Assembly: GCF_038502225.1 (NCBI RefSeq) | Contig: NW_027196465.1 | Coordinates: 1 to 64,000, forward strand | Length of the DNA: 64,000 nt | Source: Cherax quadricarinatus | Taxonomy: Eukaryota > Arthropoda > Malacostraca > Decapoda > Parastacidae | Direction: 5' to 3' | Shown here: piece by piece, positions 21,705 through 33,543 of the stretch | Layout: each line of letters opens with the position of its first letter | Numbering within the stretch: position 1 is the stretch's first letter | Position numbers and translations under genes: made by a program | The notes under the pieces: generated by a model | Told to the model about the DNA's origin: nothing | The model's input: the letters and a program-made list of their open reading frames with translations, nothing else | The model's database searches: none

Positions 21705-24700
21705 TTAGTGGAGTAAATCAGTCGTTGTCAAGAAGTCAACGAGAGAGTCAGGATTAAAGGAGGGTCCATCAGCAAGAAGGGAAGGTAAAGAGTAGTAGAA
21801 CGAAGACGACGTTGGAGGTAAATTCTGCATGCTCGTTGATAGAGAGGGCAGTCTAACAGAATGTGGCTAATCGATACTGGAACTTGACACTGCTCACAGA
21901 GAGGAACAGGGTGCCTCTCCATGAGATACCCATGAGTAAGACGAGCGTGGCCAATGCGAAGGCGGGAGAGTGGTCTCCCAACCTCGGCACTGATGACAAG
22001 AAAACGGCCAGTAACCTATGCGCGGTTTAATAGAATGAAGTTTGTTACCGAGCAGAGTTGACCAACGTTGTTGCCAACGGGTGCGAAGGTGGGTAGCTAT
22101 TGCAGCAAAATAGTCCAGAAATGGAACACCTCGATAGGAAATTGGTAGGTCATGTACTGCTGACCGCGCAGCAGTGTCTGCCTGTTCATTGCCCTGTATG
22201 TCGACATGACCAGGGACCCAACAAAAAACAATATCTTTATGTTTGGTAGAGATACGGCGTAGCCAAAGTTGGATACGGAGAACTAGGGGATGAGATGTAT
22301 CAAATTTTCGTATAGCCTGTAGAGCACTAAGGGAGTCTGAGACTACTACAAATGATGACACAGGCATAGATGCGATACGAATAAGTGCTGCAAGAATGGC
22401 ATACAGTTCAGCAGTAAAAATGCTAGCTGAGGATAGTAAATGCCCCCGCACGACGCTGTCCGGAAACACTGCTGCGAATCCGACGCCGTCTGAAGACTTA
22501 GAGCCATCTGTGTACACAGCGGTGGCATGAGAATGGGAGTGGAAGTGATCAAGAAAGAGAGCGGGAAGCCACCGTAGGCAGTTGAGCTTTCGAGCAAGGG
22601 AGTGAGAAAGAACAGATCCGAACAGCTGGAACTTCCCAGGGGGGTAGGGAAAAGTGAGATGCTACATGAACATATAAAGGTGGTAACTGAAGGGAAGACA
22701 AGAGTGAATGTAGGCGAAGAGAAAAGGGACGGAGCAAACAGGGGCGGCGAACGAATAAAGAATGTCTAATATCAGTGACCATTCTATAAATGGAAGGATT
22801 GTGTAGATCGTGAGAGCGTACATAGTAGCGAAGGCAATGGGCATCACGGCGATCAGACAAGGATGGAACATTTGCTTCTGTATAGAGGCTTTCAACAGGG
22901 GAAGAGCGAAAAGCACCAAGGCACAAACGTAAGCCTTGGTGATGGATAGAGTTAAGGCTAGAGAGTAGCAGGAGAGGCCGCAGAATAAATCTGGTCACCA
23001 TAATCGAGTTTCGATAAAACGAGGGCTGAATGTAGGCGAAGCAGAGTTCGACGATCAGCTCCCCAGGAAAGATGAGCAAGGGTTTTAAGAAGGTTTAGCC
23101 GGCTGTGACAAGTTGCCTTCAGAGAGGTAATGTGAGGTTTCCAGGATAACCGACGGTCAAAGAGAAGGCCTAGAAACCTGACTATCACGTTCGAGGATAC
23201 GGGAGCCATAGAGATACAAAGGATGATCGGAGATAACAGAGCGTCTAGTGAAAGTAATTTGGTGAGTTTTGGTACTTGAAAATTTAAACCCATGCGTGGT
23301 GGCCCAAGTGGAAACACGGTCGACCGCATGCTGGAGAGAAAATGCAATAAGGTGACAGTCAGCGCCTGCACAAGCAATAGCGAAGTCATCAACATAGAGT
23401 GATGACCAAATATTGGGTGGAAGAACAGAGGCCAAATCATTTATAGCAAGGAGAAACAGTGTTGTGCTTAGAACACGTCCCTGAGGGACACCTTCAGCTT
23501 GGACGAAGTCCGGGGAAAGAACATTATTTACTCGAACACGGAAATGTCTGTCAGTTAAAAAGTTCTTAAGGAAGGATGGTAGATTGCCTCGGAGGCCTAA
23601 GGAATGGGCCTGGGCCAAAATAATATACCTCCAAGTTGTGTCATATGCCTTCTCAAGGTCAAAAAATATGGCAATAACTGAGTGATTATTCGCAAAGGCA
23701 TTACGAACATACGTATCCAAGTGTAGTAAGGGGTCTATGGTAGAACGACCCTTACGAAAGCCATATTGACTAGCGGAGAGACTGTTGCGAGTCTCTAAAT
23801 ACCACATTAAACGTCGATTTACGAGGCGTTCCATCACTTTGCAAACTGCACTAGTAAGAGCGATGGGGCGATAGTGGGAGGCATCATGTCCTGTAGTACC
23901 CGGTTTGCGGAAAGGGAGAACAATGGCAGATTTCCACAGCTGGGGAAGAACTCCTTGTGCCCAAATAAGATTGAAGAGGTGTAAGAGGACTACAAGGGCT
24001 GACCGATGTAAATGTTGTAACATACGAATATGAATGTCGTCAGGCCCAGCTGCCGATGATCGGCAAGCTGAGAGCGTTGCCTCCAGTTCGTGAAGTGTAA
24101 AAGGCACATTATACTGTTCTTCTCTGAGAGTAGAAAAGTCCAAGGGTACTAACTCTCTGGCAGACTTTGAGGAAAGAAACGAGGGGCATAGATGGAGCCC
24201 TCGGGAAATACGGACCAGATGTGTGCCAAGTTCAATGGCAACGTCGAGAGGGTTTGCTACATCAACACCAGCGACCCGTAGAACAGGAGCCGGGTCAGGA
24301 GAGTATTTACCACTCAATTTCCTCACTTTTTTCCAGACTGCACTCATAGAAGCAGTGGTGATGGTGGAAACAGTCTCGCAAACAAGTGCGTTTAGCTTCA
24401 CGGATGACACGGCGAGCGATCGCACGCTTCTGCTTAAAATCAAGAAGTCTCTCAGCGGTTCTATTGTACCGGTACCTGCCCCATGCAGCACGTTTCAAAC
24501 GTACTGCACGAGCACAAGCAGGAGACCACCAAGGCACGCACTTCTGAGAATGCCTGCCTGAGGTTTGGGGTATAGAATGAGAAGCTGCGGTATAAACTGA
24601 TGTCGAGAAGATGTGTAGGAGCTCATCAATGGAGGATGAAGAAGGAACCTCACTAAAAGCAGCGAGGTGTGAGTAAAGATCCCAATTTGCCCGATCAAAT

Positions 24701-25378
24701 TGCCAGCGAGGGCTACGGAAAGGTGGTGAATAGGAAAGAGAAGAAAGAATGATCGGAAAATGATCGCTGTCATGTAAGTCTGGTAGAACAGACCAGGTGA
24801 AGTCTAGTGCAGTGGAGGAAGAGCAGACTGATAGATCGATGCAAGAGAGAGTATGAGTACGAGGATCAAAATGGGTGGGAGTACCCGTATTTAAAACATG
24901 GAAGGGGTGAGAGGCGAGAAAAGCCTCCAACTGAATGCCACGTGAGTCACAATGAGACCCCCCCAGAGGAAATGGTGGGCATTAAAATCATCAAGTAACA
25001 GAAGGTGGTGGTGGTAAGGATGAAACAAGAAAGGCAAAGTCTGGGATAGAAAATGCTCGAGAAGGAGAGAGATATAAAGAACATATTGTAAACCACTTAT
25101 TCAAGTGGATACGGGCTGCAGTGTAATGCAGCGAGGTATGGACAAATAGTTGACAGTACGGAATATCATTGCGTAGAAGAAGGGCACTTTCATTAAAGGT
25201 CCCATCTGAGAAAGGATCCGAAGAATACAATAAATTATAGCCTGAGATAGGTTGGAAAACAGCCGAGTGTAATTTTGGTTCTTGTAAGCAAGCACCAACA
25301 GGGGAAAACCTGGAAAGCAACATCTGAAGCTCACCCCGATTACCCGAGGCCGCGGATATTCCACTGTAAATAGGCCAT
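21705..25378 (-). pseudogene. I-type LINE copy 1 ORF2 (EN-RT-RNase H)
   Basis: ATG at 25376-25378 (MAYLQWNI), then an early frameshift. The endonuclease includes CLQEPKLH and, at 24307-24930, DLHDSDHFPIIL (SDH intact). The RT is at 23157-24491: motif A FFDLEKAYDTTW, motif B GVPQGRVLSTTLF (usual GC altered to GR), motif C YVDDFAI. RNase H at 21894-22517 has MYTDGSKSSDG, FTAELYAIL, VVSDSLSAL and GNEQADTAA. The end has a CEQC...H...C knuckle. Separate frames show at least four frameshifts. EN nicks target DNA and RT primes from it; RNase H removes the RNA strand. Confidence 0.85.
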
Positions 25379-25422
25379 AATTGGCGATGAAGAAAATATC
25401 AGGAATCTGTAGGTAAAGGCAC

Positions 25423-27333
25423 CTACGGACTAGAGGGGTTAGAAAAGTCAACGTGTGGTGGCATTGGAAGATGTTCAAGTAGCGAAGGAACGGAGCGTTG
25501 CGAAGAATGGGGTTGTGAAGATGGAGGAGAGGGAAGAGAAGGAACAGGAAGTGAATCAGTGTCCATTGAAGGTTTAGTCTCTGCAATATATTCTGAAATG
25601 GCTTCAAGTGTTTCTGAATTCAAAGATGTATGGGAGACCATATTGGAAATAGGAGGAGGGTGAGTAAAGATTGGGACAGTAATGGACTGTACCAAAGTAG
25701 AGGGGGAGGGAAAAGTGTAAGGGACTGGAGATGAAGTGTGGGGGGGGACAGAAGAGGCAGAAACCTGGGAGGTGGCAGAAGAGGGAGAAACTTGGGAGGG
25801 GACGGGGGTGGAAGGCATAGTATGAGGAGGAGGGTGAATAATAGAGCCAGAGAGAGGGGAAGAACTAGGTACAGAGACTGGAAAGGTAAAGTGTGGAGGT
25901 GGAAGAAGGGAAGGAAGGGGCAAAGAAGATTTGAGCAATGTGGATTTTTTGGACTTCTGAGTAGAGGGGTGATTGGTATTAGGTGTCGTACGAGGTCTTG
26001 TCGATACTGGGGCTTGTGAGGAAGGACGCGAAGATGTGAGAACAGACCGAGTTGTAGTCGGGACGTCAGAGCCAAGGACAGCAAAAGGATTAGATGCCGT
26101 AGTGGCTATGGGAGGGGTAACAACAGAGGAGGCTGCAGAAGATGGGACCCCAGAAGTGGGGGGGATGTTTGGAAACACGAGAATAAGAAACACGGGGTAG
26201 TCTCCCTTGGAGGCGGAGATGAGTAACTGCCATAGCATAAGGGAGACCTTCTGCCTCTGAGGCAACGGATTTCACGTTCATTTAAGTAGACCTGGCAACG
26301 GCGGGAGTACGAAGGGTGAGCTTCATTACAATTAAGGCAAGATGGAGGTTGACTGCAAGATGTATAAGAATGGTCGTCGGCACCACAGACTGGGCATTCG
26401 GCCATAGATCTGCAATATTTCGCTGGGTGACCAAAACGCCAGCAATTTCTACATTGTTGCGGTGTAGGTATCACCTTTCGAACTTGTAACCGATGTCCCG
26501 CGACGTATACAGAGGACGGGAGTTCTCGGCTGTCAAAAGTTAAACGAGCCACATTGCAAGGGTAACGTCTCCGCCCCCGGGCAGGAAGAACATAAGTGTC
26601 TACTTTGAAGATTGGGAGATCCTGGAGTTCCAGCTGTTCAAAAATGTCATTGCCACATGACTGGAAATTCTGTTGGACTATGGTATGGGGCAGAATGACA
26701 GTACCACTACAAGAATTGAGAGAAAGATGTTTTTCAATAGTGATAGTAGTAGTATCGATATTCAAAAGGAGAGAAAGATCATGAGCTTGGGTAGCATTCT
26801 GGACAGTGACGATGCACGTACCGCTCTTGAGGGCGTGAAATGAAATCTCTGCCAACATGACGCAGGAGCGCTTTGCCAATACTATGGTCAGAAAGGTAGG
26901 CAGAAGTTGGTCTTAAAGTAAAGAATTTAGTCCATTGTGTGGTCCGAAACTGAGCGTGGAGAGGGAGTGCTTGACGTGTCGGTCTTTTACGAGTAGAATG
27001 GGAAGGTAACGAAGGAGCATCATCAGGAAATTGACGTTGGCGTTTAGGAGTAGGACCGGAGTTGGTCCGGCATGAAATGGGCGGGCGATTCGAAAATTGC
27101 CGTACCGTAGAGGGAGAAGCCGGAAGCATAGTCAAAGGAGAGCGGAGTTCAGACAAATCGAAGAAGTCAGTCGAAGCCCTGGTACCTGAAGTGGGTGAGG
27201 AAACAGCACCAGCAAGAGGTACAGGGGCATCAGGAGTGTCCGAAGAGTGGTCTAAACACAAGGCAGGGTCAGAATGAGGTGCGGTATCAAGAAGGGGCCC
27301 GGGGGTAGTGGTTTCATGGACTAGGGCTGCCAT
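25423..27333 (-). pseudogene. I-type LINE copy 1 ORF1
   Basis: Starts at ATG 27333 (MAALVHE). A Pro/Ser/Thr-rich N-terminus is followed by a frame change near 26880. Then comes the RNA-binding core, with three tandem CCHC knuckles: CRNCWRFGHPAKYC, CPVCGADDHSYTSC and CLNCNEAHPSYSRRC. A second frame change (about 26260) leads to a long Ser/Pro-rich tail ending at 25423 with MPPHVDFSNPSSP. Binds element RNA in the retrotransposition particle. At least two frameshifts; ends 44 nt before the ORF2 ATG, as in copy 2. Confidence 0.82.
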
Positions 27334-28008
27334 GGTTAGGTTACTCCTTTGCTTTTTGTTTTTAAGAAAAAAAAAGAAAGAAAAAAAAAAAAGAATAAAA
27401 AAAGGGGGGAGCGGGGAGGAATAGTTCCCAGGAGGAATGAAAGGGCCGGAAATCTCCCTCCGCGCCCAAGAGGACCTCAACACCGCTAGTAGCGCAGATG
27501 CAGCATGGAACCCGTGCCATACCCTACCATTCATGCCAGTAAACCAGCAATCCGGGATAGCAACCTCACATCTGCCGAGCTACCTCGGTGGACAAGAGAG
27601 GGCAGCCGGATATCCGCCACAAAGCATACCTCCTTCGGCCACCACCCCCGGAATCCGAAAGGTGGCTTCCATAGATACACCCATCGCCCAAAAGACACCC
27701 AAAGCTACTCCAGGATACCGGAGAGGGATCGGGACATCCCTAGGCAATCCAGATTCCACGGCAAACTACGCCACCGCCAAGAACCTCAACGGAATGGGAT
27801 GGACCCCGGTGTCCTTTCCCCTACCTAGGAACTAGCGCACCTGTGGGAGAAATCCCGAAGGCCAAAAAGAGGAAGGGCAAAAGGGAGGGGTGAGGAGGAG
27901 GAGGTAGAATGGAAAAAGGGGAGGATGGGGAGGATGGGATAGGGGAGGGGAGAATGGGGGGTAATTAGGTTCGGTCTGAGGAAGAAGACCGACAGGGCTA
28001 ATTCCTCA
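27334..28008 (-). other. 5' UTR of I-type LINE copy 1
   Basis: GC-rich untranslated region upstream of ORF1, with an A/T homopolymer-rich stretch at 27362-27402 and the 5' hairpin arms GTCTGAGGAAG / ATTCCTCA near 27973-28008. Homologous to 59831-60561. Confidence 0.6.
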
Positions 28009-30160
28009 CGATCTACAATAAGTAGTGACATCTGAGGACATTTTAGGCCAAAAATAGGTTTCCCTAATTTTATTTAAGGTTTTACGATGCGAGAAATCTC
28101 CGGCCACTGGCAGGTCATGAGCCATTTTAAGACCAGTCTCTCTGCATTGACTTGGAACAACTAAGATGGAATAGTCTATCTCATCTGAATTTAATTTGAA
28201 TACTGACTTGTACAAGATACTTTTTATATATTCTGATTTATATGAAAAGTTTTTCCTTTGGATCACTTGATTTTGTTTAGTGGCATTATGGCAATTCTGA
28301 AGAGAAGGGCAATTACGTTGTAACTTGACAAAGGAGTCCTTCGATATATCTAAAGGCTTAAAGTCAGGGAAAATCAAAGGATGGACAGTAGGAAAAGCAT
28401 GGGCTTTGGTCTGAGCCCTAGTCAAGACATTTATGGTATCGGAGGTGATATCTTCACCTTCATCTAACAAGTGAACCTGTGATCCTACTTCCTCGCTTTC
28501 GAGAGTAGCATCACTGGTTTTTAATCCCACATGAATATCGTGAGACATTGTCTCATCTGAACTTTCGAGGGGCTTCTCTGACTCTACAGGAAGAGGATCT
28601 GAAACACTTATATCCATCTTTGGTGATGAAAGGTCAACCTCAGAAGGAAGAATGGCACCTTTTACATTACCTATTAGTACGGAGAAAGAAGTGATGGGAG
28701 CTAGTACGGCTTGAGACCAACCTGTGAACCATTTAGACCTAATGTAACAACGGATGGTAGGAAAAGTGTCCGTACGGCCCAAGTAGTCTGAAAGTATAGC
28801 ATAGGAAAGAGTTTCTTTAAGGTTAGGGAACAGCTTATCAGAAATGACTATGCATGTGCATCCAGTGTCTCGTAAAATGGTAGATACATTAAGTCCATTA
28901 ACTGTTCCTGAACAGAAGGGTGCTTGGTCATTACAGTCTTTAAAACATCTTCCAACTTTTTGGACCTTCTTAGGACAATCGGGACGTTTATGTCCCTTAC
29001 CACCACACAAATGACAAACAGGAATAAAAGAAGTCATTTTACTTTCCACTAGAGGCTTCGATTTCTTCAGGTCTGATGAACCCTTGCCCTTAGGGTTCGA
29101 TCCCTTTAGGTCTTTATAGGAATTGTGAGCCTCAGCATACAGGTCAGCAGCCTCAGCAACTTCCTCAGCTTTAATCAGGTTACGTTCTCTGATGAATGTT
29201 CGTATCTGGTGGGGAAGAGCTGTCAGGAACTGGTCAGCAACCATAAAGTCTCGAAGAGATTCATAACTGTGATCAATTCCTGAACTCTCTATCCAAAATT
29301 CGAACAAACGAAAGAGTGTTGCCTGTAACTGTTGAAAGTTCTGGCCAGGCTGTAAGGTGGCATACCTGAAATCTTTCCTGTAAGAATTAGTGGTTTTTTG
29401 ATATGCTTTAAGGATTGCCTTCTTCAGTAGGTTATAATTACATATGATATCCTGCGACAAAGTTGCATAGATATTAAAGGCTGTACCAGAAAATAACATT
29501 CCTAACCTGGTAGCCCAGGTGTCAGCAGGCCATTCACAGAGGGTAGCAGTATTTTCAAACCTGATAATGTATGAAGTTATGTCTTCCCCCTCTGTGAAGG
29601 GAGGTAAATTAGGTGTTGGAATATGTGCACTGACTGCACGTTGTTCCATTACTCCTTCCTCTAATTGTTGTTGTGTAAAAGTTAACTTTTTATTCTCTAA
29701 TTCAAGGCGAGCTTGTTCGAGCTCGCAATCCTTTTCTCTCTCTATTAACTCAAGTTCTCTAGCTTTTTCTTCACGTTCTCTAGCTTTTTCCTCACGTTCT
29801 CTAGCTTTTTCCTCAACTTCTCTATCCTTTGCTCTTTCCTCAAGTTCTCTTAATTTAACCTGTTCCGCATGTACTCTTGCTCTCTCCTCATGATCAAGTC
29901 TATCACGCTCTTTTTTGTCTTCTCTCTCTCTTTCTGTCTTTCTTGGATTTCTCTCTCAATTCTCTCTCTCTCCTTTTTCTCTTCTCTTTCGATTCTCTTT
30001 CTCTCCTTTTCTTCTTCTCTTTCCCTTTCTGTCTCTCTTCTCTCTCAATTCTCTCTCTTTCAAGTCTTTCCTGGATCTTAACATTAATGAAAGATTCTAA
30101 ATTTTTCCCTGTTATTCCTAACTTACTTCCAGCATTCATCCAAAACTGGTATTCATCCAT
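28006..30160 (-). pseudogene. Gypsy gag-protease-integrase zinc finger
   Basis: Gag starts at ATG 30160 (MDEYQFWMNAGSK). A long Glu/Arg/Lys-rich coiled coil follows (about 29700-30080, seen as a TC-rich tract) and shifts frame near 29900. The capsid part (29649 onward) contains PPFTEGEDITSYIIRFE and a SCAN-like block with FMVADQFLTALPHQIRTFI. A CCHC knuckle CHLCGGKGHKRPDC comes next. The protease active site is DTGC (LRDTGCTCIVISD). The same frame continues into an integrase H2C2 finger (HDLPVAG...KTLNKIRETYFWP...YC), then stops at the I-type LINE junction (about 28008). Gag packages the RNA, the protease processes the polyprotein and the finger belongs to the integrase N-terminus. Unusual: protease runs directly into integrase, with no RT between them. 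Confidence 0.85.
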
Positions 30161-30707
30161 ACTTGCAAGAATAACTTAAACTATCAGGGGAAATGAAACG
30201 GGCATTAAAGAAAACGGAGGGTTCAATTCCTGCTCCGCTCAAACTGTAAATAAACCAGAGGGCTCGATCCCTGCTTCAATTAAACAATATGTATTAATGA
30301 AAACGAAGGGTTCTATGCCGGCTCCGAGCAAACAGTAAGTAGAATGGGGTCCCTTGACCATCCAATCTTCTCACCAACAAATCAACAGTGTCCTATGACA
30401 GTTCCCTTGATATAATAAAGAGCTCAATGAAACAAGTTGTCACTGGAAAATCTCGGGTCCCTAGAGTCTAATCCTCCAAAGTGTTTCAAGCTTACATAAA
30501 AAAGTGGCAGAATTAAATATTATATCCTGCCTGACTTGACTTACAATAAATTGAGACTATAACAATCACCAAATCTTTTAAATATCTGTACCGTAGTCCT
30601 ACCATAGAGAATGATTACTCATGGCTGGTGGTAACCGTCTGTGGTATGCGGCGTTGAAGTTCCAATGGTAGATTCGAGATGGAGTTGAATCTTGTTTCAG
30701 TAGAGTT
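30161..30707 (-). other. Gypsy leader between PBS and gag
   Basis: Noncoding leader of the LTR element. It shows three loose repeats of a motif around GGGTTC...CTGC...CTC (about 30205-30330). No reading frame was recognised. Confidence 0.45.
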
Positions 30708-30726
30708 GATCCTGGCAAGGTCGCCA
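30708..30726 (-). promoter_or_regulatory. Putative tRNA primer-binding site
   Basis: Two bases inside the 5' LTR the minus strand reads TGGCGACCTTGCCAGGATC. It begins with TGG, complementary to a tRNA CCA end. The cognate tRNA was not identified. Confidence 0.6.
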
Positions 30727-30728
30727 CT

Positions 30729-31501
30729 TGTGAAGGCTTACTCAGCCCTGTAACAACTTCAGACAGTATTACCAAGGCTGGCTCCTCCTCAGGAAAATTA
30801 GTGAATAGAAAAATAATAACAGACATACATAAACACTTTATTATATAGAAAAAAAAATGTAAAACACTTAAATATGAAATATTATCCTAATAAAAAAATG
30901 AAAAAAAAATATAAATGATTACTGAATTCAACGCTAATGTAGATAGGGGTGTCTGGTGTTGGTGACACTGTTGTTGAAATCGTAGCCGTTGCTGATGATG
31001 GCGGGGGTCGCAGGTGTTGGTTACGACCCACTGGCTAGTTCTTCACAGTAGATAGAGCCTCAAGTAGTATCCCAATGACAGGAAAGCAGGTTCTTTACCG
31101 CTGCAATGATGTGGGATTACGTCCTGCAATTTCATACAGGTGCACAGGTAATTCAATCCAAAATGGGACGTCTCCAGGACGTTAGTCCATCTCCTGTTCT
31201 TCTCGTTGATTGATAGGTGACCCTCACTGTCATCCAAGAGTAGTGTTGGGAGCTGTGAGTCGAGTGATTTACTGTTTGACCAGAGCCCCACACGTCACCT
31301 TTCGGGGGGGGGAAGAGGGAGAAGGGATAAGCTACACTGACCCTACCTTAACAAGCAGCCGGCAGTCAAACTATCACTTTCAGGGAGGGGGAAAAAAGGC
31401 GGGAAAAACGGGAGCTTGATTTACCCTACCTTAACTAGTAGCCGGCAATGAAACTATTGTTACTATATCGCTACTCCTATCTATTGAACTTTTCCCTCAC
31501 A
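30729..31501 (-). repeat. 5' LTR of the Gypsy element
   Basis: Uninterrupted 773 bp LTR, TGTGAAGG at its left edge and CCCTCACA at its right edge on the plus strand. It is homologous to the split LTR at 15515-19121, with scattered substitutions and small indels. Confidence 0.88.
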
Positions 31502-31506
31502 CGGCC

Positions 31507-31868
31507 CAATAGTGATGCGAACAATCAATGACATCAGAACTAGCTGCACTCAAATCAAACACTATTATACGTACTGTGCTTCACGTGAAAAGATGGTCTT
31601 ATAAAAAACGATAGATACCTACCCATTAATGCTTACACTCCCCCCCCCCCCGTGTAGACGTGCCATTTTCACCTTAGTATACTCAGTGACAAATCTATTA
31701 TACTTATACATTTATAAGAGCATTAAGAACTTCAAAAACAAAATATGGAAACACAATCCAGCCAGCTAAACGGCTGACACTATAATACAAGGAATGTCTG
31801 AACATGATGGCGCACATCCACCAGAGAACACAATCCACACCCTAACCCTCATATACCCTATGGTCATC
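31507..31868. other. Unassigned noncoding flank
   Basis: 360 bp between the Gypsy TSD and the 5' end of copy G. A C-run lies at 31648-31661. It could be the continuation of copy D's 5' end or unique host sequence. No reading frame or known repeat was recognised. Confidence 0.4.
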
Positions 31869-32288
31869 ATTCGTCTCTCAACCCTTGAGTAGAGAGGACG
31901 TGTGCTGCTGCTACCCCCTGGTGTTGACTGGATGCAGTAATATTTTCACAACATGGAGCAGGCTTGTCGCCGTTGGGTTAATACAGTCTGTATATTTTTT
32001 TTTATATTTTATTTAAAACCAATACAGTATACATAAATATAAAAATAAAAGGAAACAGTATTGATCTCAATCCTGAAGGTCTGGCCATTGACATAAGAAA
32101 CTTAACACAAAATAAACTAACACAAATGGATTGCACCTATATACTCGCAAGATATAGCTGTATAACATACAACAATAACTGATTCGTCTCTCAGGACGTG
32201 TGCTGCTGCTGCCCCCTGAGTGGCTAAAGAGGACGTGTGCTGCTGCTGCCCCCTGGAGTTGTCTGGTGGCAGTATTATTTTCACCAAC

Positions 32289-33543
32289 ATGGCGCAGGCT
32301 CGCCGGCGCAGGGTAAATACTGTCTACATTGAATTAACCAGTGGAGCTGTAACGGGGCCATCAATGGAGTTGCTTTTGCCTGCAATCATCAGAGATGCCT
32401 ACGGAATAGCCAATGAGGAAATTTGTGGACTTGCACTGAATGGTACGAAGAGGATTTTTGTAAAATTTAGTTCGGCGACTGTGTATGAGGCAGTGGTGAA
32501 TAAGTTTCAAGAGGTGGCCATACCAGTTAACCATGCTGTGACGGTGTAGCTGCATGATGTGTCCAGCTATTACACATGGGTTAAGATAAGGAATGTGCCG
32601 TTCGAGGCGGATGCATCTGACATCCGGTTCATTATGTGTAAATACGGCACAATACATACGATCACTGCAGGAAGGTGGTCAGCTGGCCTGTATATGGGAA
32701 TACCTGAGGGTGCATTCTCTGTCAAGATGATGCTCAGACATCCAATTCCATCGTACGTGGTGATGGAAGATTTCAGGACTCAGGTTTTTGTAACATACGC
32801 TGGGCAGCGAAGCACTTGCCGTTTGTGCGGGTCGTATGATCACCTGGCTGCGCAATGTGAAAGAAGACGTGGTGATAAGGACCAGAAGCAACGACGAGAT
32901 GTGGAGGAAAGGAGAGAGGATCAAGATCAACTGTTTTCGACTCTGCCTCAGCAGAGTTTGACATGGAGTGAGGAGGTTGAGAGGGCCGAAGAAAAGGAGA
33001 TGGCAGGGGCTACGCGGGGGGATGACATCAATTCCCTGGACATTGTACAAGTGCTGGATGAGGTCATTGCGGAAGCGAATGGTAGCGACGCGGAAACGAC
33101 GATAGTGTCGACGTTTGAGAACATTTTGGGTAATGAGAGTCCTTGTCAGGATGTTGGTACAGACCTGGATCATGGGTCTGCAGTTGAGGAGGGCGTGGTG
33201 ATGCCAGCCCGGCCTGAAGTGTGTCGTAAGGATGCCAAGTTGGTGAGAACTGTGGAGGTGGAGGTTCATCATGGCACTGAGCTGGATGACTTGATGCAGG
33301 TTGAAGGTACGATGCGAAAGCGCGCAGCAGTGCTTTCTGATTCCGACGACGTGCTTACGCCCGCACAACGACCTGGGAAGAAAACATGGGTGGAAGCAAT
33401 GTGGAGAGGTTCAAGTGGCGCCCAGGGGCAGGGGTTGGGTAAGGGTGGCCAGAAAGGGGGGGGAGGGAAAAGGGTGCAATGAAACGATCAGGTGATAAGT
33501 CGGTAGTGTCAAGAGGGAAACCCCCTTTGTCTGTTTTAAGTGC
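32289..33543 (+). pseudogene. Copy K ORF1 (one stop, one frameshift)
   Basis: ATG 32289 (MAQARRRRVNTVY). An in-frame TAG at 32547-32549 replaces the Arg of the AVTVRMHDVSS-type segment; the same frame then reads on through YTWVKIRNVPFEAD, VTYAGQRSTCRLCGSYDHLAAQC (CCHC knuckle) and AQRPGKKTW. A frame change in a G-run near 33460 ends the frame early (33482). The family stop is the TGA at about 33545. RNA-binding chaperone role as in the other copies. Confidence 0.85.

Larger units (their letters stand above)
21491..28008 (-). mobile_element. I-type LINE copy 1 (RNase H-bearing)
   Basis: Minus-strand LINE of about 6.5 kb inserted in the Gypsy integrase. The 3' end is a TAA-type tail (plus strand AATTAATATTATTATTATAATC at 21491 on), as in I elements. 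Order: 5' UTR with hairpin (27334-28008), ORF1 with three zinc knuckles, 44 nt gap, ORF2 with endonuclease, RT, RNase H and a terminal knuckle. No TSD is seen and integrase sequence is missing at the junction, so insertion went with a target deletion or was followed by one. Confidence 0.85.
15515..31501 (-). mobile_element. Gmr1-like Ty3/Gypsy LTR retrotransposon
   Basis: Minus-strand LTR element spanning 16 kb because of two nested insertions; its own length is about 6.6 kb. LTRs start and end TG...CA; flanks TGGCC (15510-15514) and CGGCC (31502-31506) are a 5 bp TSD with one CpG-type change. Gene order in element sense is gag, protease, integrase zinc finger, [I-type LINE], integrase core, RT, RNase H, so integrase lies upstream of RT. 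That order, with a SCAN-like capsid segment in gag, identifies the Gmr1-like branch. The LTRs differ by a few percent by eye. Confidence 0.88.

Noticed and set aside
25738..26019. Plus-strand Gly/Arg-rich protein
   Set aside because: It is the complement of the Ser/Pro-rich ORF1 linker of the I-type LINE.
29877..30179. Plus-strand membrane-protein-like frames rich in Leu/Ser/Phe
   Set aside because: They are the complement of the gag Glu/Arg/Lys coiled coil; low-complexity sequence leaves several frames open.
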